The position numbers were made by a program, and so were the translations under genes. DNA of 64,000 bases from NCBI GenBank assembly GCA_040222455.1, contig JAVKDD010000011.1:124001-188000 (forward strand), in the 5' to 3' direction. The stretch comes from RHLJ01 sp040222455 (lineage in GTDB: Bacteria > Bacteroidota > Rhodothermia > Balneolales > Balneolaceae). The notes under the pieces were generated by a model. It had not been told where the DNA came from, did not search any database, and saw only the letters and a program-made list of their open reading frames with translations. Positions 25,855-35,155 of the stretch are shown piece after piece. Numbering within the stretch: position 1 is the first letter of the stretch; every line of letters starts with the position of its first letter.

Positions 25855-27495
25855 TTATTTGATTAGCGTCATTTTTTTAGTTTGTGAACCTGATGAAGTT
25901 TCAATTCGGTATAAATATACTCCACTGGGTAAGTTTGAGGCATCAAAGCTTATTGTATGTTCACCAGAAGTAAGAGTGTTGTTTATTAAAGTTTGAATTA
26001 AGCTACCCTTGGAATCATATACTTTGATAGAAACAGGAGTGGTTGCAGGTAAAATGAAAGATATATTTGTGGAAGGATTAAACGGATTAGGATAGTTCTG
26101 GTAAAGCGTAAATTTTTCAACCTTACCAGAAGCTTCGTTTCCAACAGGAAGTGGGTCTACAAACCCTAAGTCCTGAAACTCGCCTTGTAGCACGGTTTCT
26201 GTTTCATTTACATCAAGCCCAAACCAATTATTAAGAATGGATGTATAAATGGAGCGATAATCAGTGCTAAAAACTGGATCTCCGGAATTATCAAGATCTG
26301 TGAGGTTGGCATGATCTCCATATAAACCACCGTTGACAGGTCCAAAGATCATAACTGGAGCAGAAGAACCATGATCAGTTCCATTCGACGAGTTTTCGTC
26401 TAAGGTTCTACCAAATTCTGAGAAAGTCATCGTTAAAGCTCTTTCATTCTGGCCATCAGCTTCTAAATCGGCATAAAAAGCACTTACTGAATCTGCAATA
26501 TCTGCAAGTAAACCAGCGTGTCCACCTTCGGTACTTCCTTGATTATTGTGAGTATCAAACCCACCTTTTGAAACCAGGAATACTTTCGTTTTTAATCCGC
26601 CTCGGATTAAGCGAGCTACAACCGATAAGCTTCGGGAAAGTCCCGAATTTGGGTAATCTCCAAGATTTGTCGAAGAGTCAGCGGCCGATTGAATAGATTC
26701 CAGATACTTAAATGAGGAATTGGCAATTTTTCTGGCAAAAGAAAGAGATCGCCCGAACTCATTTTGAGGAGTGTTTTCTTCATTATAAAAACCGCCTTGC
26801 TCAAGAAATTGTGCAAATTGACCGGCTCCACCAAAAGTAACACCAAGATTTCCAAATTCACTTTGAAATAGAGTAGCGGAACCTCCAATTCGAACTCCTA
26901 GCGGATATTCAGGGGGGTTTAAAATAAAATCGGGATTGTCTTCCACTAGAAAGCGCCCAGCCCAACCCGTACCTAGATTAACATTCTCATCACTGGCCGA
27001 CGTCCATATATCGGTAGAACGGGCATGAGAACGATTAGCATTTTCGTACCCCACATTGTGAATTACCGACATGTTCCCATTTCCCCATAGTGGCTGAAGG
27101 GAACCCATTGATGGATGCATGCCTATATCATCACTTAAAAGAATAGAGTCTTCTTTAGAAATAGCAATTGTGGGTCTTTTTTGATAATAGATTTCATTCT
27201 CAACTGGAACAATGGTATTCAATCCATCATTACCACCACCAAGTTGAATCAGGATTAGAATCCGATCGTTATCAGCAGCTAAAAGTCGGTTTAAAAACTT
27301 AGTTCTTGCCATAGAATTAACCGACATTCCACCAAGCATAAACCCGGAACCCAAAGCACCAATGCCTAAGGTGCTTAAAAAGCTTTTTCGAGTCCAAGAT
27401 TGATGATCGTGTTCATGAGCTTTGCCGTGATCTAGACTACTTCCGTGTCTATTATGTTTCAAGGGTGTTTTTTTGTGATTTTGATGATCGCACAT
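25855..27495 (-). CDS. DUF1501 family protein with T9SS sorting domain and His-rich N-terminus
   Basis: A 546-residue protein with an unusual 33-residue N-terminal leader containing eight histidines (CDHQNHKK, AHEHDHQ). A Tat-like or Sec-like signal follows at about 33-65 (SWTRKSFLSTLGIGALGSG), with RK rather than a full twin arginine. The DUF1501 domain spans about 75-440 and includes LIQLGGGNDGLNTIVP, GGFDTHNNQG and MTFSEFGRTLDEN. The DUF1501 fold belongs to the alkaline-phosphatase/sulfatase-like group, but activity is not proven. The C-terminal 80 residues are a T9SS type A sorting domain (QNYPNPFNPSTNISF). The gene follows DUF1800 by 11 bases, the pairing seen in many bacteria. Confidence 0.9.
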   Translation of the reverse strand: MCDHQNHKKTPLKHNRHGSSLDHGKAHEHDHQSWTRKSFLSTLGIGALGSGFMLGGMSVNSMARTKFLNRLLAADNDRILILIQLGGGNDGLNTIVPVENEIYYQKRPTIAISKEDSILLSDDIGMHPSMGSLQPLWGNGNMSVIHNVGYENANRSHARSTDIWTSASDENVNLGTGWAGRFLVEDNPDFILNPPEYPLGVRIGGSATLFQSEFGNLGVTFGGAGQFAQFLEQGGFYNEENTPQNEFGRSLSFARKIANSSFKYLESIQSAADSSTNLGDYPNSGLSRSLSVVARLIRGGLKTKVFLVSKGGFDTHNNQGSTEGGHAGLLADIADSVSAFYADLEADGQNERALTMTFSEFGRTLDENSSNGTDHGSSAPVMIFGPVNGGLYGDHANLTDLDNSGDPVFSTDYRSIYTSILNNWFGLDVNETETVLQGEFQDLGFVDPLPVGNEASGKVEKFTLYQNYPNPFNPSTNISFILPATTPVSIKVYDSKGSLIQTLINNTLTSGEHTISFDASNLPSGVYLYRIETSSGSQTKKMTLIK

Positions 27496-27506
27496 AATAA
27501 TCTCTC

Positions 27507-29087
27507 TTAAATAAGTTGGTATGCTGGCAGTTGTATCAGATAGGAAATGTATTGCCTTAGGTTTTCTGCAAAGGTCTCTTCATAAAAAAGATTGTCATCA
27601 GAATCAGTATTAGCAGTCCATTCATACCAAGGGATATTCCCCAATAAAATTTTCGATAAGTTGATTTTATGAGTAGAAAATCCGGATACATTAGGGGCTA
27701 AATCTGGATTTCCAGCAAAATCTTCATCTATTTGCCGTATTCCAACCTGTTCAAGAGACAGAGATAATATATGCTCTGCTATATCTTCAGCTACACTAAA
27801 TGGATTCGATGGATCCGAAACTTTTTCTGCAATTCGAATTGGATTATACAGATCGCCCGCTTCATCATAGCCATAAATTATATCGGTTAGATTGTCCCAG
27901 CGAGAAGGCATTAAATTCGTATTTAGCCAGGTGAAATGACCAGGGGTTCCATCTGAATCTGGGGGATTATAGCCCGACCAACCAAAAACGGTTTCGGGTC
28001 TAAGAAGCTCTTCATTCAATTCCTGCATTCTTAATCGAATGTATTCTTTAATCTCAGTATTAGGAGCAATTTCGAACTGACGCAAGAAGCTCATAAAAAC
28101 TTCGATCGGACTTTTTATTCTTGCTCCCATAAAGCGTTCTTCATAAAAATGAGCACTACTAAACAGGTTTTTAAGTATATCAGCAATATTAAAATTAACA
28201 GAAAGGCAGTAATCAGAAAGTTGCTGGATAGCTGCATTGTTTGGCTCTGCGCTTACAAAAAATACATATAGTTTTCGGCAAAGAAACCAAGCAACTTCCT
28301 CTGCCTTTTCATCAAATATCAGATCGATTACCTGATCAAGATTATAATTATCCGATTGATTTAGAATAGTTTTTTGACCGGAATCAAACCTCGAATTATC
28401 AAAATAACCTGATAAAGTACCATCGTTCACTCTCCACCCGGTAACGGCTCTGGCAACTTCGGCAACATCGCCTTCTGTGTAGTTTGGAATTCCATTTTTA
28501 TCTTCGGTTCCAAGAGTAAATAACTCTAACAATTCGCGAGCAAAATCCTCATTTGGCTGACCTGCACTATTATTATAATTATTGAGATAATAGACCATGG
28601 CAGAATTCTTGCTGACATCCCGAACCAGTTCCTTAAAATCACCAAATCCTTTTTGTTGAAGTAATTTGAAGTATTTGTAAAAGTGACTGGCATAACTATT
28701 AGGAGCTTTTCCTGGTAAATCATTCATATTCTGGTAAGAAACAGCAAAATGATTGCTCCAAAAAAGCATCATTCGTTCCATTAATCCACCATTATACATA
28801 CGATCCATCCATCTAAACTGGATATCATACATATCAAGAATATTTCCCGAATTACTGTTCGAATACCAGGAAGGATCATCAGGTAGTACAAGAGATGAAG
28901 CTTCATCAACCAGAACATTTGCTGCATTAGTTGCGGATCCAAGAGATCGAAGCCGATTTAAATCACTTACTTTATTTCCAAAATGGGTGCGCCTAGTCAA
29001 ATGCGCTGCCTGTGCTTTACCCCAGGTTCCTTGGTACGCGTCTAAACTTGATGTTTGAATCGTGTTTGCTAAAGAGACGGAATTCAT
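27507..29087 (-). CDS. DUF1800 family protein
   Basis: A 526-residue, mostly helical protein of the DUF1800 family. Recognisable blocks are MLFWSNHFAVS at about 105, FARELLELFTLG near 190, VARAVTGWRV near 215 and VFGWSGYNPPDS near 380. DUF1800 genes usually sit directly before a DUF1501 gene, as here. The function is unknown; the pair has been suspected of acting on exported or phosphorylated substrates. I see no signal peptide and no sorting domain, which contrasts with the exported DUF1501 partner. It is the first gene of the four-gene operon ending at 23747 and is divergent from the DUF3857 genes. Confidence 0.9.
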   Translation of the reverse strand: MNSVSLANTIQTSSLDAYQGTWGKAQAAHLTRRTHFGNKVSDLNRLRSLGSATNAANVLVDEASSLVLPDDPSWYSNSNSGNILDMYDIQFRWMDRMYNGGLMERMMLFWSNHFAVSYQNMNDLPGKAPNSYASHFYKYFKLLQQKGFGDFKELVRDVSKNSAMVYYLNNYNNSAGQPNEDFARELLELFTLGTEDKNGIPNYTEGDVAEVARAVTGWRVNDGTLSGYFDNSRFDSGQKTILNQSDNYNLDQVIDLIFDEKAEEVAWFLCRKLYVFFVSAEPNNAAIQQLSDYCLSVNFNIADILKNLFSSAHFYEERFMGARIKSPIEVFMSFLRQFEIAPNTEIKEYIRLRMQELNEELLRPETVFGWSGYNPPDSDGTPGHFTWLNTNLMPSRWDNLTDIIYGYDEAGDLYNPIRIAEKVSDPSNPFSVAEDIAEHILSLSLEQVGIRQIDEDFAGNPDLAPNVSGFSTHKINLSKILLGNIPWYEWTANTDSDDNLFYEETFAENLRQYISYLIQLPAYQLI

Positions 29088-29289
29088 AAAACTACTTTAA
29101 ATATTAAGAATTCTATTTTTTTTATTGATACTTCAAAGAGAGTGGGCACCTCTAAACTGTTACAATATTAAACCCAACTATTCTATTGAGCAGATAAGAA
29201 AAAGTTCCTGGATTAGGGCTAAATAATTAAATTCTTTGTTTCTATTTGAAACTTAAAAAAACTACCTTCCACATTAATTACAATTAGTT

Positions 29290-31314
29290 ATGGATAGGAT
29301 GAGAGTTATATTTTTTTATATACTATTTTTTGGAACATTTGGGGTACAAGCTCAAACCTATAAATTTGGAGATGTACCAAGAGAGCAGCTCGAAATGGAA
29401 GTCTACGACAAAGACTCAACAGCCCGAGCTGTTGTAATTTTTTCAAAAGGTGACTCAGAGCTTGAATACTATAATGATGATTTTTATCTAACCGTCACTA
29501 GACACTTTAGGATCAAAATTCTTACTGACGAAGGGCTAGAAGAAGGAGAGATTGAGCTAGAGTTTAGAAATAAAAATGCAAATACTCCTCAAGATATTAA
29601 GAATATCAAAGCTGAATCTTATTTTCTTGATGAAACTGGTAAAATTCTAAAACAATCGGTTGGAAGAAGAGATCGTTTTGAAGAGGATATTTCTGAAACC
29701 AGATCTGTAATTAAGTTTACAATACCAGGTTTAAAAAAAGGTAGTGTTTTCGAATATAGTTATCAGCTTACCTCTAATAATCCTTTAGATTTTCCTTCGT
29801 GGGTATTTCAAGACGATATACCCGTCATCTGGAGTGAGTATAATGCTAGAATACCTGAATGGTTTAGATTTTTAACAGTTTCTAAAGGCTATCAAAACTT
29901 TTTAGTAAGTGAACAAAAAAGATATAATGATCGCATTACAATTCAAGGTAAGCAAAGGCAAGTATTTAATGGTTCGAATGTATCTTTTGTTCAAGACCCT
30001 TCAACAACTATCGATTATGAAGGGATAGAATATCGATATGTTGTAAACAATATGCCAGCTATCGCTAATGAACCTTATATGAAGGCATCTATGGATTATT
30101 TATCTCATATAAGGTTTCAGTTATCCTCCATCCAATTTCCACAGACCTTAGGAAGAAGTTATTTAGACACTTGGGTAGATTTGGTTAACCGATTAGAAGA
30201 TGATGAGGATTTTGGAAAGCGGTTAGAGAAAAATGAGCAACTAGATGAGATTCTTGAAGGCCTGACTGAACCAGCCACCACTGAGTTAGAAAAAATGATA
30301 ACGATCTACAATTATATATCTAATCATATGGTATGGAATGGGAATTACGGACTTTATTCTTTTAAGAATCTTGAAGATGTATACAAAGAAGGTACAGCAA
30401 ATGGTTCATCTATAAATTTATTACTAGTCCAGATGCTTAGAAAAGCTGGCTTTGAAGCTCATCCGATGATCTTAAGTACAAGATTTAATGGAGAAATAAT
30501 TGATTTATTCCCACTAGTTGGCCAATTCAACCATACCATTGCCTATGTACAATTTGATGGCGGCTATTTTTTATTAGATGCTAAGAACGAAAATAGACCC
30601 TATAATTTATTACCCTCTCAAGTTCTTAATGGAGAAGGATTAATAATATATAAAGATCAAGTACTTTGGGTTCCTCTTGAAAATCAGGTTGATAATAAAT
30701 CAGTAAATGTTCTATCAATTGATATTAATGAAGATGGATATGAAGGATCTATAAAATCCAAGAATCTAGGGTTTTATGCAGTGGATAAAAGAAACGGGCT
30801 CGATTTTGAAGATTTAACTTCTAGTGTAAATGAAGAGATATTTATAATTGATAGCGGTTTTTCTATAGATAGTGTTTTTATAACTAAAGATAAGTTGGAT
30901 GAATCATTTGAGTTCGAAGCAGATTTTAGCTTCACAAATGATTTACCAACTGAAGTAATTTATTTTAATCCTATGATTACGGGAGCTATTACTGAAAATC
31001 CATTTAAACTAGAGGATAGAACATTTCCAATTGATTTTGATTATACATTTAGTGAAACCATCATTATGAATATTAATATTCCAGAGGGATGGATTATTGA
31101 TGAAATTCCTCAATCAGTTTTATATCGCTTACCAGATCAATCTGGTGAATTGCGTAGGATTGTGAGAAGTGTAGGGGACACAATTTCTATGAACTATTTG
31201 TTCAAAATAAATAAAACAAGGTTTATGCCAGAAGAGTATCCAGGATTGAAACAGTTTTATGAACATATGGTTGAGACGTTGGGACAAAATATTGTTTTAA
31301 AAAAGGGTTCTTAA
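29290..31314 (+). CDS. DUF3857 / transglutaminase-like protein lacking the catalytic cysteine
   Basis: A 674-residue exported protein (signal 1-22, ending GVQAQ). The N-terminal DUF3857 domain (about 40-230) contains LTVTRHFRIKILTDEGL and is followed by a transglutaminase-like core at about 330-430 (ITIYNYISNHMVWNGNYG). Where active enzymes have Gly-x-Cys, this one has GTANGSSINLLLVQML, so the nucleophile is absent. The FNHTIAYV histidine and FLLDAKNENRPYNLLP aspartate segment remain. This form is common in Bacteroidota and suggests a binding rather than catalytic role. It ends one base before its paralogue, which has the cysteine. Confidence 0.85.
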   Translation: MDRMRVIFFYILFFGTFGVQAQTYKFGDVPREQLEMEVYDKDSTARAVVIFSKGDSELEYYNDDFYLTVTRHFRIKILTDEGLEEGEIELEFRNKNANTPQDIKNIKAESYFLDETGKILKQSVGRRDRFEEDISETRSVIKFTIPGLKKGSVFEYSYQLTSNNPLDFPSWVFQDDIPVIWSEYNARIPEWFRFLTVSKGYQNFLVSEQKRYNDRITIQGKQRQVFNGSNVSFVQDPSTTIDYEGIEYRYVVNNMPAIANEPYMKASMDYLSHIRFQLSSIQFPQTLGRSYLDTWVDLVNRLEDDEDFGKRLEKNEQLDEILEGLTEPATTELEKMITIYNYISNHMVWNGNYGLYSFKNLEDVYKEGTANGSSINLLLVQMLRKAGFEAHPMILSTRFNGEIIDLFPLVGQFNHTIAYVQFDGGYFLLDAKNENRPYNLLPSQVLNGEGLIIYKDQVLWVPLENQVDNKSVNVLSIDINEDGYEGSIKSKNLGFYAVDKRNGLDFEDLTSSVNEEIFIIDSGFSIDSVFITKDKLDESFEFEADFSFTNDLPTEVIYFNPMITGAITENPFKLEDRTFPIDFDYTFSETIIMNINIPEGWIIDEIPQSVLYRLPDQSGELRRIVRSVGDTISMNYLFKINKTRFMPEEYPGLKQFYEHMVETLGQNIVLKKGS

Positions 31315-31315
31315 A

Positions 31316-33244
31316 ATGCGAAAAACTATAGTAGTTTTAATTGGGGTATTAATTCTAAGTTGTTCATCTAGTAATCATATTATTGATCTTGGTTATGGCG
31401 ATTACTCAGATACTAATCTATTACTTTCATTAGGGGCAAACTCTACAGTTAGAACTAGCGACATTACCTTAGATGTAATCGATCCGTCGAAAGCGGTGTA
31501 CACGGTAAAAGAAGCGACTACCATATATAATAAAGATGATAAAGATCTCGCAACTGTTGTACTTGACTATGGTGAGTTCAAAAGCATTGATTATCTGAAG
31601 GCAAATATCGTCAATAATAAAGGTGAAGTTGTTCGATCCTATTCAATTAAGGATGCTCAAGATTATAGCACTGCATGGGGTTCTACGTTCTTATCAGATG
31701 TAAGGCTTAAAGTTTTGGAACTTCCTTATAGCACGTTCCCATATACCGTGGAAGTAGAATATCGGCAAACGTATAATGGATTGTTGAACCTTCCTGACTG
31801 GCGTCCCCAAATGCTTGGACAAAGTGTAGAGTCTGCAAGATTTACTTTGATTGATCGACAAAATAGTGGCGTACGCTACTTTAATAAAAATATAGAAGTT
31901 GAACCAACGATTTCTACTTTCAATCAAACTAAGACGTATTCATGGGAAATTGGGATGAAACTCCCGGTAAAAAGAGAGGGGTATGGCCCACCCTCAAGCG
32001 ATCTTTTGCCCCACATTTTAATAGCTCCAGGTTCGTTTGAGATGGATAATTCAAGGGGGAATGCTTCAACGTGGAAAAATTTTGGACTTTGGTATTACGA
32101 ATTAGGTAAAAATACTCGCGAACTCCCTTTAGCAGCTAAAGAAGAGATTGATGCTCTAATTAGCGGAGTGAATTCTGAAGAAGAGAAAGTAGAAATACTG
32201 TTCAATTACCTTCAAGAAAAATCAAGGTATGTAAGTATTCAGCTAGGAATTGGTGGATGGAAGCCATATTCAGCGGATTATGTATTTAATAACAGCTACG
32301 GAGATTGCAAAGCTCTTACCAACTATATGCAAGCTGTATTAGAATATGTTGGAATTAAGGCAGAGTCGGTTCTTATAAAAAATGGTGTTAATGAAGCGAG
32401 TATGGAAGTTGACTTCCCCAATAATCAGTTTAACCATGTGATAATTAGAGTTACTCTTGTAAACGGAGATATAATATGGTTGGAATGTACAAGTAAATAC
32501 TTGCCCCCAAATCATATTGGTGCAGGTAACTCAGGAAAAAATGCACTATTGATTACACCCGATGGAGGAGAAGTGATTCAAACTCCAGAAAATATGTATA
32601 GTGATAATAAAAGTGAGCGTTATTGGAGGTTTGTTGTTAGTGAAACTGGAGTTGCGGAGGTAAATGCAACTATCAGGAACGAAGGTATATTACAAGACGA
32701 TTTAATGTATGCAATTCTTCCAGTTTCAGAAAAAGAACGTGTCGACTGGTTAGAGGGCACATTAGAAGTAGATAACAGCAAAATTCTTGATTATGATTTT
32801 AGTAAAATCTCAGAAGTTGATGAATATGCTTCATACAATTTTAAAGCTCGATTAGAAAATTATATCCAAACATCTAGCAAAAGACTTTATATACCAGTTA
32901 ATAAAATGAATAGATGGAGATTCTCAATTTCAGAAAATGAAAAAAGAGAACAACCATTATTATTACCATATACTTTTGTAGAATCTGATTCTATTGTAAT
33001 CGAAATTCCGGAAGGTTTTAATATTGAAGCTGCTCCTAGCAATGTAGAATATTCTCATCCATTTGGAGAGTTTAAGGCAACATTTGAAGAGAAAAATGAA
33101 CGAGAAATTATTTATAAAAGGTATTTTGCGCTTATGAGTAAGACAATTAAACCCAATGATTATCAGGAAATAAAAGGTTTTTTTACAAAAGTACGATCAG
33201 CAGATTTACAACAAGTTGTTTTAGTGAGAAAAGAAGAGGGTTAA
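31316..33244 (+). CDS. DUF3857 / transglutaminase-like lipoprotein with catalytic cysteine
   Basis: A 642-residue predicted lipoprotein (signal ending LILSC, Cys at about residue 16). It has an N-terminal DUF3857 domain and a transglutaminase-like core at about 290-400. The nucleophile is in NNSYGDCKALTNYMQ at about residue 337, the histidine in NNQFNHVIIRV, and the acidic residue in IWLECTSKYLPP. The C-terminal 200 residues are beta-rich. Family members are exported and may act on peptides or cell-surface proteins; the substrate is unknown. It is coupled to the cysteine-less paralogue directly upstream, so an active/inactive pair is likely. Confidence 0.88.
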   Translation: MRKTIVVLIGVLILSCSSSNHIIDLGYGDYSDTNLLLSLGANSTVRTSDITLDVIDPSKAVYTVKEATTIYNKDDKDLATVVLDYGEFKSIDYLKANIVNNKGEVVRSYSIKDAQDYSTAWGSTFLSDVRLKVLELPYSTFPYTVEVEYRQTYNGLLNLPDWRPQMLGQSVESARFTLIDRQNSGVRYFNKNIEVEPTISTFNQTKTYSWEIGMKLPVKREGYGPPSSDLLPHILIAPGSFEMDNSRGNASTWKNFGLWYYELGKNTRELPLAAKEEIDALISGVNSEEEKVEILFNYLQEKSRYVSIQLGIGGWKPYSADYVFNNSYGDCKALTNYMQAVLEYVGIKAESVLIKNGVNEASMEVDFPNNQFNHVIIRVTLVNGDIIWLECTSKYLPPNHIGAGNSGKNALLITPDGGEVIQTPENMYSDNKSERYWRFVVSETGVAEVNATIRNEGILQDDLMYAILPVSEKERVDWLEGTLEVDNSKILDYDFSKISEVDEYASYNFKARLENYIQTSSKRLYIPVNKMNRWRFSISENEKREQPLLLPYTFVESDSIVIEIPEGFNIEAAPSNVEYSHPFGEFKATFEEKNEREIIYKRYFALMSKTIKPNDYQEIKGFFTKVRSADLQQVVLVRKEEG

Positions 33245-33313
33245 TTCATCGTATAAAAAAATCAATTTCATAAAGCGATAATTTTCTTCTCAAATGGTAA
33301 CTTACTCAAAATC

Positions 33314-34405
33314 ATGGATTCAAATAATTATCCCATAGCAGCCAAATACCTAATCAGGATATTGCTGATTTTTGCAGTTGTAACCATTCTGAGTATTACA
33401 AAACAGCTTCTTGTACCCTTAGCTTTCAGTATTTTTTTAGCCTATCTCTTATACCCTTCGGCACGTTGGCTAGAAGCTAAAAGAGTTCCAAGAATTGCCA
33501 CCAATTTTATAGTCATACTTAGTTTTATGGCAATAATTGGATGTACAATATTTATCGTTTTTAAACTTTTTGGTAGCTTTTCCAACGACCTTCCTCAACT
33601 TAAATCTAAGTTAGGCGAAAATCTAAGTTGGGTTCAAAATACGATTTCAGCCTTTTTAGGGATATCCATTGAACAACAGAATAATATTATAAAAACTGCA
33701 GGGTTAAATGGAGATTATTTTGGGACGATAATTGAAGCCGGGAAAAACACCCTTCTTGCACTTGCACTTATCCCCGTTTACACCTTCCTGCTTTTGTTTT
33801 ATCGGGATAAATTCAGGGACTTTATCTCAATGAAAGTGAAAACAGAAAATGAGGAAAATGCACAGTTAATAGTCCAGAAAGCAGCTGAAATAGTACCAAA
33901 ATATTTAAAAGGATTAGTGGTTGTATGTATTCTTTTAGTGGGTTTAAATGCATTAGGATTTCATTTTATTGGGGTTAAATATCCACTATTGTTAGGTTTA
34001 ATTGCGGCTATTTTTAATTTAATTCCTTATTTAGGAACAGTTCTTGGATATGGAATCGTAGCACTAATTGTTTTTGGTATTCAATCGCCTGCAATTGCAG
34101 GAGCAGTAGTCATCCAATTTTTCGTTGTTCAATTCATCGAGAATAACATTCTTACACCAAATATTACTGGCTCTTATGTTCGAATTAATCCGCTTGTAAT
34201 CATTTTTTCTCTCATTGCTGGCGGACTTATCTGGGGGCTACCCGGAATGTTCCTGGTAATTCCTTCACTTGGTATTTTAAAGATTTTCTGTGAAAGTATT
34301 GATGCCCTTAAACCCTATGCTTTTTTAATTGGAACTCAAGGTACCGAAAAGCACTCCATTACAATTAATTCGCTTCGAAAAAGATTTGGTTGGGCAGAAA
34401 AGTAA
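33314..34405 (+). CDS. AI-2E family transporter (PerM-like permease)
   Basis: A 363-residue inner-membrane protein with about eight membrane segments: two at the N-terminus (about 10-50), one near 60-85, then a soluble loop, and a hydrophobic bundle from about 145 to 330. The conserved FNLIPYLGTVLGYGIVALIVF at about residues 235-255 and QFIENNILTPNITG near 278 are typical of the AI-2E/PerM family. Members have been linked to autoinducer-2 export, Na+/H+ antiport or nothing defined, so the substrate is open. It lies 69 bases after the DUF3857 pair on the same strand. Confidence 0.88.
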   Translation: MDSNNYPIAAKYLIRILLIFAVVTILSITKQLLVPLAFSIFLAYLLYPSARWLEAKRVPRIATNFIVILSFMAIIGCTIFIVFKLFGSFSNDLPQLKSKLGENLSWVQNTISAFLGISIEQQNNIIKTAGLNGDYFGTIIEAGKNTLLALALIPVYTFLLLFYRDKFRDFISMKVKTENEENAQLIVQKAAEIVPKYLKGLVVVCILLVGLNALGFHFIGVKYPLLLGLIAAIFNLIPYLGTVLGYGIVALIVFGIQSPAIAGAVVIQFFVVQFIENNILTPNITGSYVRINPLVIIFSLIAGGLIWGLPGMFLVIPSLGILKIFCESIDALKPYAFLIGTQGTEKHSITINSLRKRFGWAEK

Positions 34406-34526
34406 TACCTGCAAATAATTCATTAAGTATTACTTAATGGAAATTAAAATGAAAATTTTTTGTAAGGAATTATGTTGGCTTTAGTCTTACCTTGCAACAA
34501 ACATTAATTAGACAGCAGGATACGTA

Positions 34527-34997
34527 ATGAGTTCACTAAATAAAGTAATGCTAATCGGCCGTTTAGGCCAAGACCCAGAAGTCCGTTATACCCAAGCTAA
34601 CACAGCAGTTGCAACTTTAAGTGTTGCAACCAGCGAGCGTTACAAAGATGGAAACGGAGAGTATCAGGAAAAAACAGAGTGGCACCGTGTAGTAGCATGG
34701 GGTAGACTCGCAGAAATTTGCCAACAATATCTGAATAAAGGATCTTTGATCTATATCGAAGGACCTCTTCAAACACGCCAATGGGAAGATAACCAAGGGC
34801 AAAAAAAATATACGACTGAAATTAAAGCGCTTCAAATGACTATGCTAGATAGTAAAGGGAGCGGTGGTGGAAATCAGAATAATCAGAGCGGCGGAGGTCA
34901 ATCTAAGTCAGATAATAGCAATCAAAGTAAGCCAATGTCTAGCAATGTAGAACTTGGAAGTAATTTTGATGATATGGACGATGATTTACCGTTCTAA
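34527..34997 (+). CDS. ssb: Single-stranded DNA-binding protein
   Basis: A 156-residue SSB. The OB-fold occupies about residues 1-110 (NKVMLIGRLGQDPEVRYTQ, EWHRVVAWGRLAEICQQYL, YIEGPLQTRQW). A glycine/asparagine/serine-rich flexible linker follows, and the protein ends in the acidic tip DDMDDDLPF, which recruits replication and repair proteins. A clear terminator follows within 25 bases. The next gene is a gldE homologue, reflecting a conserved Bacteroidota gene order. Confidence 0.97.
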   Translation: MSSLNKVMLIGRLGQDPEVRYTQANTAVATLSVATSERYKDGNGEYQEKTEWHRVVAWGRLAEICQQYLNKGSLIYIEGPLQTRQWEDNQGQKKYTTEIKALQMTMLDSKGSGGGNQNNQSGGGQSKSDNSNQSKPMSSNVELGSNFDDMDDDLPF

Positions 34998-35019
34998 CTT
35001 CAAATGAGTTATATTTGAG

Positions 35020-35050
35020 GCGATGAGAACTTTGTTCTCATCGCTTTTTT
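35020..35050 (+). terminator. Rho-independent terminator after ssb
   Basis: GCGATGAGAAC pairs perfectly with GTTCTCATCGC over 11 bases around a three-base loop, followed by six T. Confidence 0.93.
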
Positions 35051-35155
35051 ATTTTGTGGCAATCAAAAGCCTCAGTACATTCAATTAAAACAGAAATTTC
35101 TATTTTGGCTTTTATAAACAAGTCTGACTATTTATTCGAATCAGTTTCTGGGACC

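Noticed and set aside
34825..34832. AAGCGCTT inside ssb (and at 21852-21859 in pgk) as further operators
   Set aside because: They lie inside coding sequence and lack the extended TGAAAGCGCTT flanks; one or two are expected by chance.
35054..35155. TTG start giving GldE 34 extra residues
   Set aside because: It abuts the T-run of the ssb terminator, so a transcript including it is unlikely. The ATG at 35156 gives a normal family N-terminus.
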